Of a DNA stretch of 5,353 bases, positions 1-5,139 are shown piece by piece. The position numbers were made by a program, and so were the translations under genes. The notes beneath the pieces were generated by a model, which was not told where the DNA came from, made no database searches, and saw nothing but the letters and a program-made list of their open reading frames with translations. Location: assembly GCA_021832495.1 (NCBI GenBank), contig JAKBKR010000167.1, positions 1 to 5,353 of the forward strand, in the 5' to 3' direction. This stretch comes from a bacterium. GTDB lineage: Archaea > Thermoplasmatota > Thermoplasmata > Lutacidiplasmatales > UBA184. Position 1 is the stretch's first letter; the number at the start of each line of letters is the position of its first letter.

Positions 1-124
1 TCCAGGTGTAGCAGGCCGTACGCTGGGGAAGCCCTAGCCGGTCCTTCAACTCAGGCCAGGTCACACCCTGCGGGTGAGACTGGAGGTACTCCGCGATGGA
101 ATCGCGGAACTGTTCGTACTTCAT
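1..124 (-). CDS. Winged-helix-like small protein, copy 1 (3' end beyond the window)
   Basis: This is the N-terminal 41 codons of a small protein that reads MKYEQFRDSIAEYLQ at its start and continues with a GVTWPELKDRLGL segment. It is almost identical to the full gene at 4872-5090. Within the shared part there are two amino-acid differences: Leu instead of Trp at residue 26 and Arg instead of His at residue 35. The layout (helix, then a GVTW turn, then a second helix, then Tyr-Thr-Trp) resembles a winged-helix or MarR/ArsR-like DNA-binding fold, so a transcription-regulator role is inferred, not proven. The start is the ATG at 124, because a BRE/TATA-like promoter lies just upstream and the same start is kept in the second copy. 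The gene runs off the left edge, so I cannot tell whether it is intact or whether a DinB-like gene follows it, as it does after the other copy. Confidence 0.72.
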   Translation of the reverse strand, partial: MKYEQFRDSIAEYLQSHPQGVTWPELKDRLGLPQRTACYTW

Positions 125-173
125 CGCCTTAAGAACAGGAAATCAGGGCTCTATTTACGTTTCGTGTGATAAT
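2..173. repeat. 172-bp direct repeat, left copy
   Basis: This segment matches 4968-5139 in the same orientation at a constant offset of 4966. By eye I count four mismatches, at 21, 48, 50 and 171. It covers the winged-helix coding start plus its promoter. Similarity stops abruptly just upstream of the promoter (after 173). The left end is limited by the window, so the true repeat may be longer. It reads as a gene duplication, not as an insertion sequence: there are no terminal inverted repeats and no transposase. Confidence 0.93.
152..164 (-). promoter_or_regulatory. Archaeal-type promoter of winged-helix copy 1
   Basis: On the minus strand, CGAAA (164-160, BRE-like) is followed by the A/T-rich GTAAATA (158-152, TATA-like). 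The first base of CGAAA is exactly 40 nt upstream of the ATG. This spacing predicts a transcript beginning within a few bases of the start codon. No Shine-Dalgarno sequence precedes the ATG. The site is identical in the second copy at 5118-5130. The rest of the 125-304 gap shows no further gene or convincing terminator. Confidence 0.5.
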
Positions 174-304
174 CAAGAGTAGCCGTCGACGTAGTCACCC
201 ATTTTGAGGGTCTATCTTTCATGGGTGGTAGGGGCGACCGACTCTCCTGCTTCCCGAAACCGGTGATTTGAGCAGTGAGGGGGTGGTCTTCGCCACCGCC
301 TCGG

Positions 305-1243
305 TCAACTTTGGAGAATGAGTTTGCCGCACGTTCGACAACGGTAACCGTCGAACCAAACCACCCCGCCGGGGGTGTAATCGCCTACCGATTCGCCTTC
401 CTGAACGGGCGCAGATCGGGACGTGTGCCACTTGGCTCCTCCTGTCCGGGACTCTGCCCCGACTGAGCCCCTTTCCATGGGGACATGGCAGTAGGGGCAA
501 ACATCTGTGCCTGACCCGGTCGGTGATGGAAGGTGGGAATTCATCACTCCCGGGAGCTCTGCGAGGGCCCCAAACTTGTTTCTCTCGATCTGGTTCAAGG
601 TCTTGATCTCAACCGTCTGGACCTTGACCCCCCATTTCGAGGCACCGTCGTTTACCGCGTCTCGCACCTTCGCCTCAAGGAGCTCTCCCTCGTCGGACAG
701 GATCTCGGACAGATTCATGTCGTGGACGATCCGGCGCAGTTCCGACTGAAGCAACGCATTGGTCGCAAGTTGCGCATGTTGGACCTTGAAAGTGGCTTCC
801 TTGACATTCACGATGTTATGGTAGAATACTCCCTTGATCTGCAACCGGGCATGGTCCTTGGTCTTGGCGTCGTCCTCGGAGAAATCCTGCGTCTTGGTGC
901 GCAGGTCCACGCGTCTCACGAATGCGATAGGGCTCACGAGGTTGAATCCGGGTTGGAGAAGACCGCGATAGGTGCCGAAGACCGACACGACCCCTGCTTC
1001 GTAGGGTTGGATCGAACAGGTCATGTGGCTGAGGAGCCCGATCATCACGAAGACTCCCACGAACAAGATGGCCAAAGCGTAGGCACCTCCCTGAGGACCA
1101 GCGAAGGCGAAGGCCACTATCGCACTCACGGCTACGAAAACGAGCAGAAGGGCCATCAAGAGCTTCGGCGCCGCGCTTCGATACTGGTCAGATGTCGACG
1201 TTACGGTTGTGGGAGGAGATGCTGGCAGAGGGGCGCTCATCAT
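305..1243 (-). CDS. Stomatin/prohibitin-type (SPFH) membrane protein with C-terminal zinc ribbon
   Basis: This encodes a 312-residue membrane protein. With the ATG at 1243 as residue 1, a short Ser/Thr/Pro-rich N-terminus is followed by two hydrophobic segments at about 27-49 and 52-74. An SPFH domain follows at about 75-228. Its family features are visible: QPYEAGVVSVFG, the LLQPGFNLVSP turn, VDLRTKTQDFSEDDAKTKDHA, the SELRRIVHDMNLSEIL helix, and WGVKVQTVEIKTL. SPFH proteins form oligomeric membrane scaffolds, often controlling proteases or channels. The usual C-terminal coiled coil is missing. In its place is a probable zinc ribbon with CPYC (Cys249, Cys252) and CRTC (Cys302, Cys305), resembling stand-alone small archaeal/bacterial zinc-ribbon proteins with a 'CPYCxxxMExG ... 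GYRCxxCGKLI' plan. An in-frame TTG at 1264 would add 7 residues. I prefer the ATG because a TATA-like box lies about 25 nt upstream. A second ATG at 1240 is equally possible. It has its own promoter and is not clearly in an operon. The SPFH call is firm; the function of the fusion is unknown. Confidence 0.9.
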   Translation of the reverse strand: MMSAPLPASPPTTVTSTSDQYRSAAPKLLMALLLVFVAVSAIVAFAFAGPQGGAYALAILFVGVFVMIGLLSHMTCSIQPYEAGVVSVFGTYRGLLQPGFNLVSPIAFVRRVDLRTKTQDFSEDDAKTKDHARLQIKGVFYHNIVNVKEATFKVQHAQLATNALLQSELRRIVHDMNLSEILSDEGELLEAKVRDAVNDGASKWGVKVQTVEIKTLNQIERNKFGALAELPGVMNSHLPSPTGSGTDVCPYCHVPMERGSVGAESRTGGAKWHTSRSAPVQEGESVGDYTPGGVVWFDGYRCRTCGKLILQS

Positions 1244-1264
1244 GGCCGACAAAACACAGTTCAA

Positions 1265-1271
1265 CTATAAT
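1265..1271 (-). promoter_or_regulatory. TATA-like box of the SPFH gene
   Basis: The minus strand reads ATTATAG, preceded by a purine-rich stretch (CCCAAGAATGAC). The box centre is about 25 nt from the ATG at 1243 and 28 nt from the ATG at 1240. This is the spacing expected for a leaderless archaeal transcript, and it argues against the upstream TTG start at 1264, which would lie next to the box. The 1244-1364 gap holds no other gene, and I see no strong hairpin or T-tract terminator for the upstream gene. Confidence 0.45.
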
Positions 1272-1364
1272 GTCATTCTTGGGACATTTGACTGTTGGGT
1301 ATCCCAGACCTGCGCCGGACACATACGAGTAGGGCTGATTTCTGGTCGTTGTGAGTTAGGGTTG

Positions 1365-3812
1365 TTACTGGCCTGGGGGGTAGGGGGGCTGTGGGGAATC
1401 CTCCGGCTCCTCTGGGTAGTCTTGAACCCTGGTTGATGATGGGGGGACAGTCCGCGCCTTCTTCCGACGCGACAGAACAATTACCACGGCGGCCACTACT
1501 GCGGCGAAAGCCGTTCCCAAGAGGACATAGCCCTCATACCCGGGGAGGCCAAAGAAAATTGAGGGAGTGGTGCTGTTGGTAGGTGGGGGCTGGGAGATTG
1601 TGATGTTTGCCTCACCTTCCTTGATCACCCCATTGAGAGTGGCGTTCACGAGAAGGGTCACGGTCCCTGCCGTACTTCCTGCCGAGAGCTTCACAGTGGA
1701 CCCCTTAGTTGAATTGAGTGCGGCCAGGTCATTAAGAAGGGACCACGAATAGGCAACCCCTGAGGGGCAGGAACCTCCGCTGCAGGTTGGGGAGACCGTG
1801 AAATTCACCGTAGTTCCGACCTGTAGCGTATCCACGGATGGACGGATAGTTACCCCCGTCAGCGACCCAGTCGTGAGAGCGGGGATAGTGACCGTCGCGT
1901 TGGCCCACTTAGTCACTCCATTCCAGTTCGCAACTACCGTCACCGTGATCATGCCGGGCCGTGATCCTGCTGTGAACACTGTCGAGGACCCGGTCGTGGG
2001 AGAAACATTTCCAAGCGAGTTGTTCACTGACCAGGTATAGCCCACCCCGGAGGGACATGGGCTGGGGGTGCAAGAGGCCGACGCGGCGAAGGCATAACTT
2101 CTGGTTATGTTCACGGTAGCGGAGGTCGGCGTAAGGGTCACCGGGCCCAGGACCGGGATCGTATTGCCTGTAATAGTGATACTCGCCGTGGCTTGTCTCG
2201 TGAAATTTCCTTGGATGGCGGTGACGGTAAGCATGGATGGTCCCGGACTAGGTCCGGCTGTAAAGTTGGTGTAAGGGCCGGTGGAGGGAGCCACGCTGCC
2301 CAAGCTGTTGTTCACTGTCCATGCATAGGTAATTCCCGAGGGACAGGGACCCCCAGTGCATGTGATCGTAGCGTTGAACGCCACACTTTGGTTCACATTG
2401 ACGGTAGGCGATTTGGGGTTGAGGGACGTGCCAGAAAGTGCTGGTGTCACGGTAAGCGTGGCGGTGGCGTTAGCAGAATGAGCGGCGGAGTCGTTCGCAT
2501 AGGTCCGGACTGTGTACGTGCCGGTTGCTGTGGGCTTGCAAGCAAGGTTTGCAGTATCCGTAGAAGTGCATCCCGGCGGGAGCCCAAAGTACGAGTAGAC
2601 CAGCGTCCCGTTGCCGCCGGAGGCTGTAACATTGAGGCGGGTCAACCCGCCCAACGGGATGGTCGACGGGACCGCGCTGAATGATGTGATGACCGGAGGA
2701 GACGGTGTGCCCATTCCTATCACCGAAACATTGTTGGTCGCCGAATTCGCCACATAGATGTCCTTGTTCCCTGGATCGTAGGCAATCCCATCGGGAGCAG
2801 ATCCTACCCTTATCGACCCGATCACCTTGTTCGTCGAACCGTTGATCACTGTTACGTTCTGTCCGAAGCCATTTGCAACGTATATGTCCCCATTTGCAGA
2901 GTCATAAGCAACGGACATCGGCGCACTTCCTGTTGGAATCCATCCCACGACGGAATTGCTCTTCCCGTCGATCACCGTGACGTTGTAAACGCAGGCGATG
3001 GTACACCCGTTGTCATCGTTCGCCACATAGAGGTATCCATTTGCGGTGTCCAACGCAATAGCCGCCGGGGAATAACCCGCGGAGATTGTTCCCACGACTT
3101 TGTTCGTGGTCGTGTTAATGGCACTGAGGTTGTTTGAATAGCTATTGGCCACATAGACTTCCCCATTCAATGGATCCACCAGATTGCCGAGCGGGGTGCT
3201 TCCTACCGGTATCGAGGTAACGTTCTTACCGGTGGTGGGGTCCACCACGGTCAGATTTGTTGGTGGAGTTGAGATGTAAAGATATCCATTCAAACTGTCC
3301 CAGGAGATCGAGCCGGGGTAATGGAAGGGTATGGCACCAACCGTCGTGTCTGTAGCCCCGTTGATGATCGTAAGGTTACTCAGACCGTTGTTGGTATCGC
3401 TCACGCTCACATAGAGTCTGTTGCTTGCTTCATCGAGCCCAATGTCATACGGCGACTGCCCGACCGAGATCGACCTTGCTACATTGTTGGTCGACCCATC
3501 AATCACGGTCACATTGTCTCCTCCGTCATTGGCAACATAGACCTGACCGTTCAGTCCGTCAACAGTAAGTCCATTGGGACGCACCCCCACCGGGATGGAC
3601 GCTATCACCGTACCGATTCCCGTGCTTGCTCGAATCCCGTTCATGGCCCCGGCCGCTGAGATCACGCGATTCATTGGTTCGGTCGTGCTCGTGACATTTG
3701 AAGATATTGACATGGGCACTCCCAGAGATGCTCCAACCAATATGAACAAGAAAAACAGCACGTAGGGAACGCCCGACCTTGGCGCGTCCAAGCGAGAACT
3801 CATTCCCTCCAT
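1365..3812 (-). CDS. Membrane-anchored surface protein: seven-bladed YVTN beta-propeller plus four Ig-like domains
   Basis: This is an 815-residue protein predicted to sit on the outer face of the cell membrane. An N-terminal hydrophobic segment (about 16-33, after Arg-containing residues) looks like a signal peptide. Residues 68-367 form seven repeats of about 40 residues with the YVTN-family pattern (IPVG..P.G...D..NG.VYVAN....NVTVIDG), enough for a closed seven-bladed YncE-like propeller. Four Ig/PKD-like domains follow at about 372-457, 459-549, 555-646 and 651-740; the last three are close repeats. A membrane helix at about 760-780 is followed by the basic SRRKKAR stop-transfer signal and a short Pro/Glu-rich cytoplasmic tail. 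N-x-S/T sequons are abundant, and all ten cysteines occur as close pairs, which fits a glycosylated, disulfide-bonded extracellular protein. The start may be the ATG at 3812 or at 3803. I chose 3812 because of promoter spacing, although a GGAGG lies very close before 3803. Adhesion, ligand binding or an envelope role is an inference; no catalytic motif is visible. The stop is TAA. Confidence 0.93.
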   Translation of the reverse strand: MEGMSSRLDAPRSGVPYVLFFLFILVGASLGVPMSISSNVTSTTEPMNRVISAAGAMNGIRASTGIGTVIASIPVGVRPNGLTVDGLNGQVYVANDGGDNVTVIDGSTNNVARSISVGQSPYDIGLDEASNRLYVSVSDTNNGLSNLTIINGATDTTVGAIPFHYPGSISWDSLNGYLYISTPPTNLTVVDPTTGKNVTSIPVGSTPLGNLVDPLNGEVYVANSYSNNLSAINTTTNKVVGTISAGYSPAAIALDTANGYLYVANDDNGCTIACVYNVTVIDGKSNSVVGWIPTGSAPMSVAYDSANGDIYVANGFGQNVTVINGSTNKVIGSIRVGSAPDGIAYDPGNKDIYVANSATNNVSVIGMGTPSPPVITSFSAVPSTIPLGGLTRLNVTASGGNGTLVYSYFGLPPGCTSTDTANLACKPTATGTYTVRTYANDSAAHSANATATLTVTPALSGTSLNPKSPTVNVNQSVAFNATITCTGGPCPSGITYAWTVNNSLGSVAPSTGPYTNFTAGPSPGPSMLTVTAIQGNFTRQATASITITGNTIPVLGPVTLTPTSATVNITRSYAFAASASCTPSPCPSGVGYTWSVNNSLGNVSPTTGSSTVFTAGSRPGMITVTVVANWNGVTKWANATVTIPALTTGSLTGVTIRPSVDTLQVGTTVNFTVSPTCSGGSCPSGVAYSWSLLNDLAALNSTKGSTVKLSAGSTAGTVTLLVNATLNGVIKEGEANITISQPPPTNSTTPSIFFGLPGYEGYVLLGTAFAAVVAAVVIVLSRRKKARTVPPSSTRVQDYPEEPEDSPQPPYPPGQ
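1593..2438 (-). repeat. Three tandem Ig-like domain repeats within the surface protein
   Basis: The domains span residues 459-549, 555-646 and 651-740. They share a common plan: a P-T/S-x-x-VN-x-(S/T)-V-x-F strand, then C-x4-C-PSG followed by Y-x-W-(S/T), a central N-(S/N)-L-x-x-(V/L) segment, an F/L-(T/S)-A-G turn, and an alternating final strand. The Cys pairs are 485/490, 581/586 and 677/682. The preceding Ig-like domain (372-457) is a different subtype with SYFGLPPGC and LACKPTATGTY, whose pair is Cys415/Cys425. Confidence 0.82.
2712..3611 (-). repeat. Seven YVTN propeller-blade repeats within the surface protein
   Basis: These are protein-level repeats at about residues 68-108, 109-154, 155-194, 195-236, 237-285, 286-327 and 328-367. 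Each has an I-x-V-G opening, a D-x-x-N-G turn, a VYVAN-type strand and a NVTVI strand. Blade 3 is the most divergent (IPFHYPGSISW, YISTPP). Blade 5 carries an insertion with GCTIAC that holds the only two cysteines in the propeller. The repeats are diverged at the nucleotide level, so this is an old internal duplication, not a recent tandem array. Confidence 0.88.
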
Positions 3813-3839
3813 GCTCGTAGGCTTCTAAGTAGCTTGCAA

Positions 3840-3852
3840 ATTGAATCTTTCG
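3840..3852 (-). promoter_or_regulatory. Putative promoter of the surface-protein gene
   Basis: The minus strand shows CGAAA (3852-3848), followed by the A/T-rich ATTCAATTT. The first base of CGAAA is exactly 40 nt upstream of the ATG at 3812, the same spacing as in both winged-helix copies. The TATA match is weak. The element lies in the 55-bp gap between the stop of the MFS remnant and this gene, so the gene is probably transcribed on its own. Confidence 0.38.
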
Positions 3853-3867
3853 GTACTACGCTTCAAG

Positions 3868-4095
3868 TTAGGGGGCCCTCAAGTTGACTACCCCTTCGGC
3901 TGAATCCCCAACTTTTTGCCCCAGCGGGCCTGTTAGGTTGAAAGGGTGGGTTTGTACAAAGACGTACCAATCGAAGGCGAGCGTGACGGTCGTCGAGCCC
4001 GTGGTGGAGGCGAGAGCTCCCGCCCAAAGGAGCGCAAAGTTGCGGCGATGGAACAAGGTGGCGAAAGACACCCTCTGCTTTTCGTGTTCGGACAT
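3868..4095 (-). pseudogene. N-terminal remnant of a major facilitator superfamily transporter
   Basis: This open frame of 75 residues begins MSEHEKQRVSFATLFHRRNF, then ALLWAGALASTTGSTTVTLA and FDWYVFVQT. The pattern (short polar lead, Arg-Asn-Phe, LLWAG, then S-x-x-G before a hydrophobic run) is the usual start of an MFS drug/efflux-type permease, covering the first membrane helix at about 20-48. After about residue 50 the sequence becomes polar and non-family-like (GPLGQKVGDSAEGVV), and it stops at a TAA. A full MFS protein has about 400 residues and 12 helices, so more than 80% is missing. No other frame downstream continues it; the surface-protein promoter follows at once. I read it as a decayed gene truncated by a deletion. 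A genuine one-helix small membrane protein is the alternative. No good promoter is visible. Confidence 0.55.
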
Positions 4096-4254
4096 GGGTC
4101 AGGGAGAGAGGATGGAATACGTCTAAGTGAGATAACGTTGCAACCCTACGGAACTCTTTCTTGATGACGTGCCGAGTCCATTTTGCGCAGTCCTGTGTTT
4201 GTCGTGACGCATCAAAGCCTCTGTTTTCCGAAGAGGGGATATTTGAAGAACCGA
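4096..4254. other. Intergenic gap with no supported gene
   Basis: This is a 159-bp gap between the DinB-like stop and the MFS remnant. On the minus strand a TATA-like AAATAT lies near 4237-4243. It is followed about 28 nt later by an ATG (4212) that opens a 29-codon frame ending in TAG (4123). The peptide is rich in polar residues and resembles no family I know, so I do not call it a gene. No terminator hairpin is evident. Confidence 0.4.
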
Positions 4255-4875
4255 TCAACGGTGAGAAGCGCCCCCTCCTTTGCTTTCCCAGGGGGTGTTG
4301 GAAGAGCGGGTTTCGAAAACTGTCCTAAGGGACGTCCAATTCCTTGCGGGGGTTATCGTTGTGTCCCCGACTTTCGAGAAGTTCCAGTCCTCAATCTGTG
4401 CGATGGGTGGCTCCACATTCATCTGCCAAAGGAGCGCATTGATCTCTCCCCGGTGCTGCAGTTCCTCCTCGACCAGGTGCCAGAGAACGTCTCCGATGGG
4501 GAACCGGGCTTCCTTCGGTCCGTCATCTTCGGGCATTTGGCACACCATGTCCTCCTTCAAGTCGGCTTCGCTAAGGCGGCCGACGTATTCCAATGCCAGC
4601 CGGTCGGCAAGCTCCGTCTCTCTTCGAAGATCCTCCGGAGAAAGTTCCCGAGCTGGGAGTTGCGTCGCGTCCTGGGCCCGATCTTGAGGAACGTATTCCA
4701 CTCACCAGTGGATCCCATCCAAGACGTGGACGAAGATCTCTTGGAGTGAGGCGAAAGAGGCTCCCCGGTCTTTCAGGCGTTCTTCAGGGGGTAGTCCCAA
4801 GAGGGTATCGAGGTACTTCTTTCGCACGCGAAAGTTGAACTGGAAGAAGGTTCGCAAGGCAGAAAGCTCGGTCAT
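4255..4875 (-). pseudogene. DinB-like four-helix-bundle protein with an in-frame TGA
   Basis: Read from the ATG at 4875, the frame runs 57 codons (MTELSALRTFFQFNF..., IFVHVLDGIHW) to a TGA at 4704-4702. It then continues in the same frame from a GTG at 4701 for another 148 residues. Joined, the two halves make one DinB/YfiT-type protein of about 205 residues. Members are four-helix bundles that bind a metal through three histidines. The candidates here are His50 in FVHVLD, then two in WHLVEEELQHRGEI (133 and 141, counting the TGA as 58). Many bacterial relatives are thiol-dependent S-transferases; the archaeal role is unknown. The TGA falls where relatives usually have an aromatic residue after Trp, so a TGG to TGA change is the simplest reading. 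The last 40 residues or so look unconserved, so the original stop may also be lost. The start overlaps the stop of the upstream winged-helix gene by ATGA, implying coupled translation. Nonsense pseudogene is favoured. Readthrough, restart at the GTG or a sequencing error are alternatives. Confidence 0.75.
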
Positions 4876-5090
4876 GCCCGCCGCCTCTTTCCCGTGGGAA
4901 TACGCCAGAGCATGCCTTTCGGGCTACGCTCCCGCAAAAGGCCAACATCTTCCTCCATGCGATAGACCCAGGTGTAGCAGGCCGTATGCTGGGGAAGCCC
5001 TAGCCGGTCCTTCCATTCAGGCCAGGTCACACCCTGCGGGTGAGACTGGAGGTACTCCGCGATGGAATCGCGGAACTGTTCGTACTTCAT
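4872..5090 (-). CDS. Winged-helix-like small protein, copy 2 (complete)
   Basis: This is a 72-residue basic protein: helix 1 (FRDSIAEYLQSH, about 6-17), then QGVTW, a second helix (PEWKDRLGL, 24-32), then a candidate recognition region (QHTACYTWVYRMEEDVGLL, 34-52), a probable wing (RERSPKGMLWRI, 53-64) and a Lys/Arg tail (GKRRRA). The order of helices and the Gly-x-Leu-Trp-Arg-Ile strand suggest a winged-helix DNA-binding protein. I recognise the general pattern but not a named family. The start is supported by a promoter 40 nt upstream and by conservation in copy 1. Its TGA stop overlaps the ATG of the DinB-like gene (ATGA), so the two form an operon, and this protein may regulate it or itself. 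Compared with copy 1 it has Trp26 and His35 instead of Leu and Arg. Confidence 0.82.
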   Translation of the reverse strand: MKYEQFRDSIAEYLQSHPQGVTWPEWKDRLGLPQHTACYTWVYRMEEDVGLLRERSPKGMLWRIPTGKRRRA

Positions 5091-5139
5091 CGCCTTAAGA
5101 ACAGGAAATCAGGGCTCTATTTACGTTTCGTGTGATGAT
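4968..5139. repeat. 172-bp direct repeat, right copy
   Basis: This is the partner of 2-173, in direct orientation, with four mismatches by eye (4987, 5014, 5016 and 5137). It covers the promoter and the first 41 codons of the winged-helix gene. The right boundary coincides with the TAA that ends one open frame of the gene entering from the right edge, which may mark the junction of the duplication. Confidence 0.93.
5118..5130 (-). promoter_or_regulatory. Archaeal-type promoter of the winged-helix copy 2 / DinB-like operon
   Basis: CGAAA (5130-5126) and GTAAATA (5124-5118) lie on the minus strand, with the first base of CGAAA exactly 40 nt from the ATG at 5090. The site is identical to the one in the left repeat. 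Because the DinB-like start overlaps the winged-helix stop, this is the likely promoter for both genes. Confidence 0.5.

Noticed and set aside
219..500. A 93-codon minus-strand frame overlapping the SPFH C-terminus and running past its stop
   Set aside because: It is very Arg/Pro-rich and out of frame with the zinc ribbon, whose two Cys pairs and GYRC motif clearly mark the real frame down to 305.
533..1270. A 245-codon open frame on the plus strand opposite the SPFH gene
   Set aside because: It is antisense to a well-supported SPFH domain, its protein is rich in His/Gly/Arg with no recognisable fold, and it has no promoter of its own. It is a shadow of the real gene.
2193..2684. A 163-codon plus-strand frame opposite the Ig-like domains
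   Set aside because: Its Cys/Gly/Arg-rich sequence is the antisense of Thr/Ser/Ala/Pro codons of the surface protein; no domain is visible.
4123..4212. A 29-codon minus-strand frame after a TATA-like box
   Set aside because: The peptide is short, polar and unlike any known family; the box alone is not enough to call a gene.
3863..4258. A 131-codon minus-strand frame over the MFS remnant
   Set aside because: It is rich in His/Arg/Pro in the frame shifted from the MFS-like helix and starts at a TTG; the hydrophobic MFS frame explains the region better.
4702..4704. Selenocysteine at the in-frame TGA
   Set aside because: The position lies in a Trp/aromatic segment, not at a catalytic Cys, and I see no convincing selenocysteine-insertion hairpin. 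Simple TGG to TGA mutation is more likely.
4183..4749. A 188-codon plus-strand frame opposite the DinB-like gene
   Set aside because: It is antisense to a frame with recognisable DinB-like motifs on both sides of the TGA, and has no family signal itself.
2..5139. A transposon or integrated element bounded by the direct repeats
   Set aside because: The repeats are a coding gene plus promoter, with no integrase or transposase, no terminal inverted repeats and no tRNA target. Gene duplication explains them.
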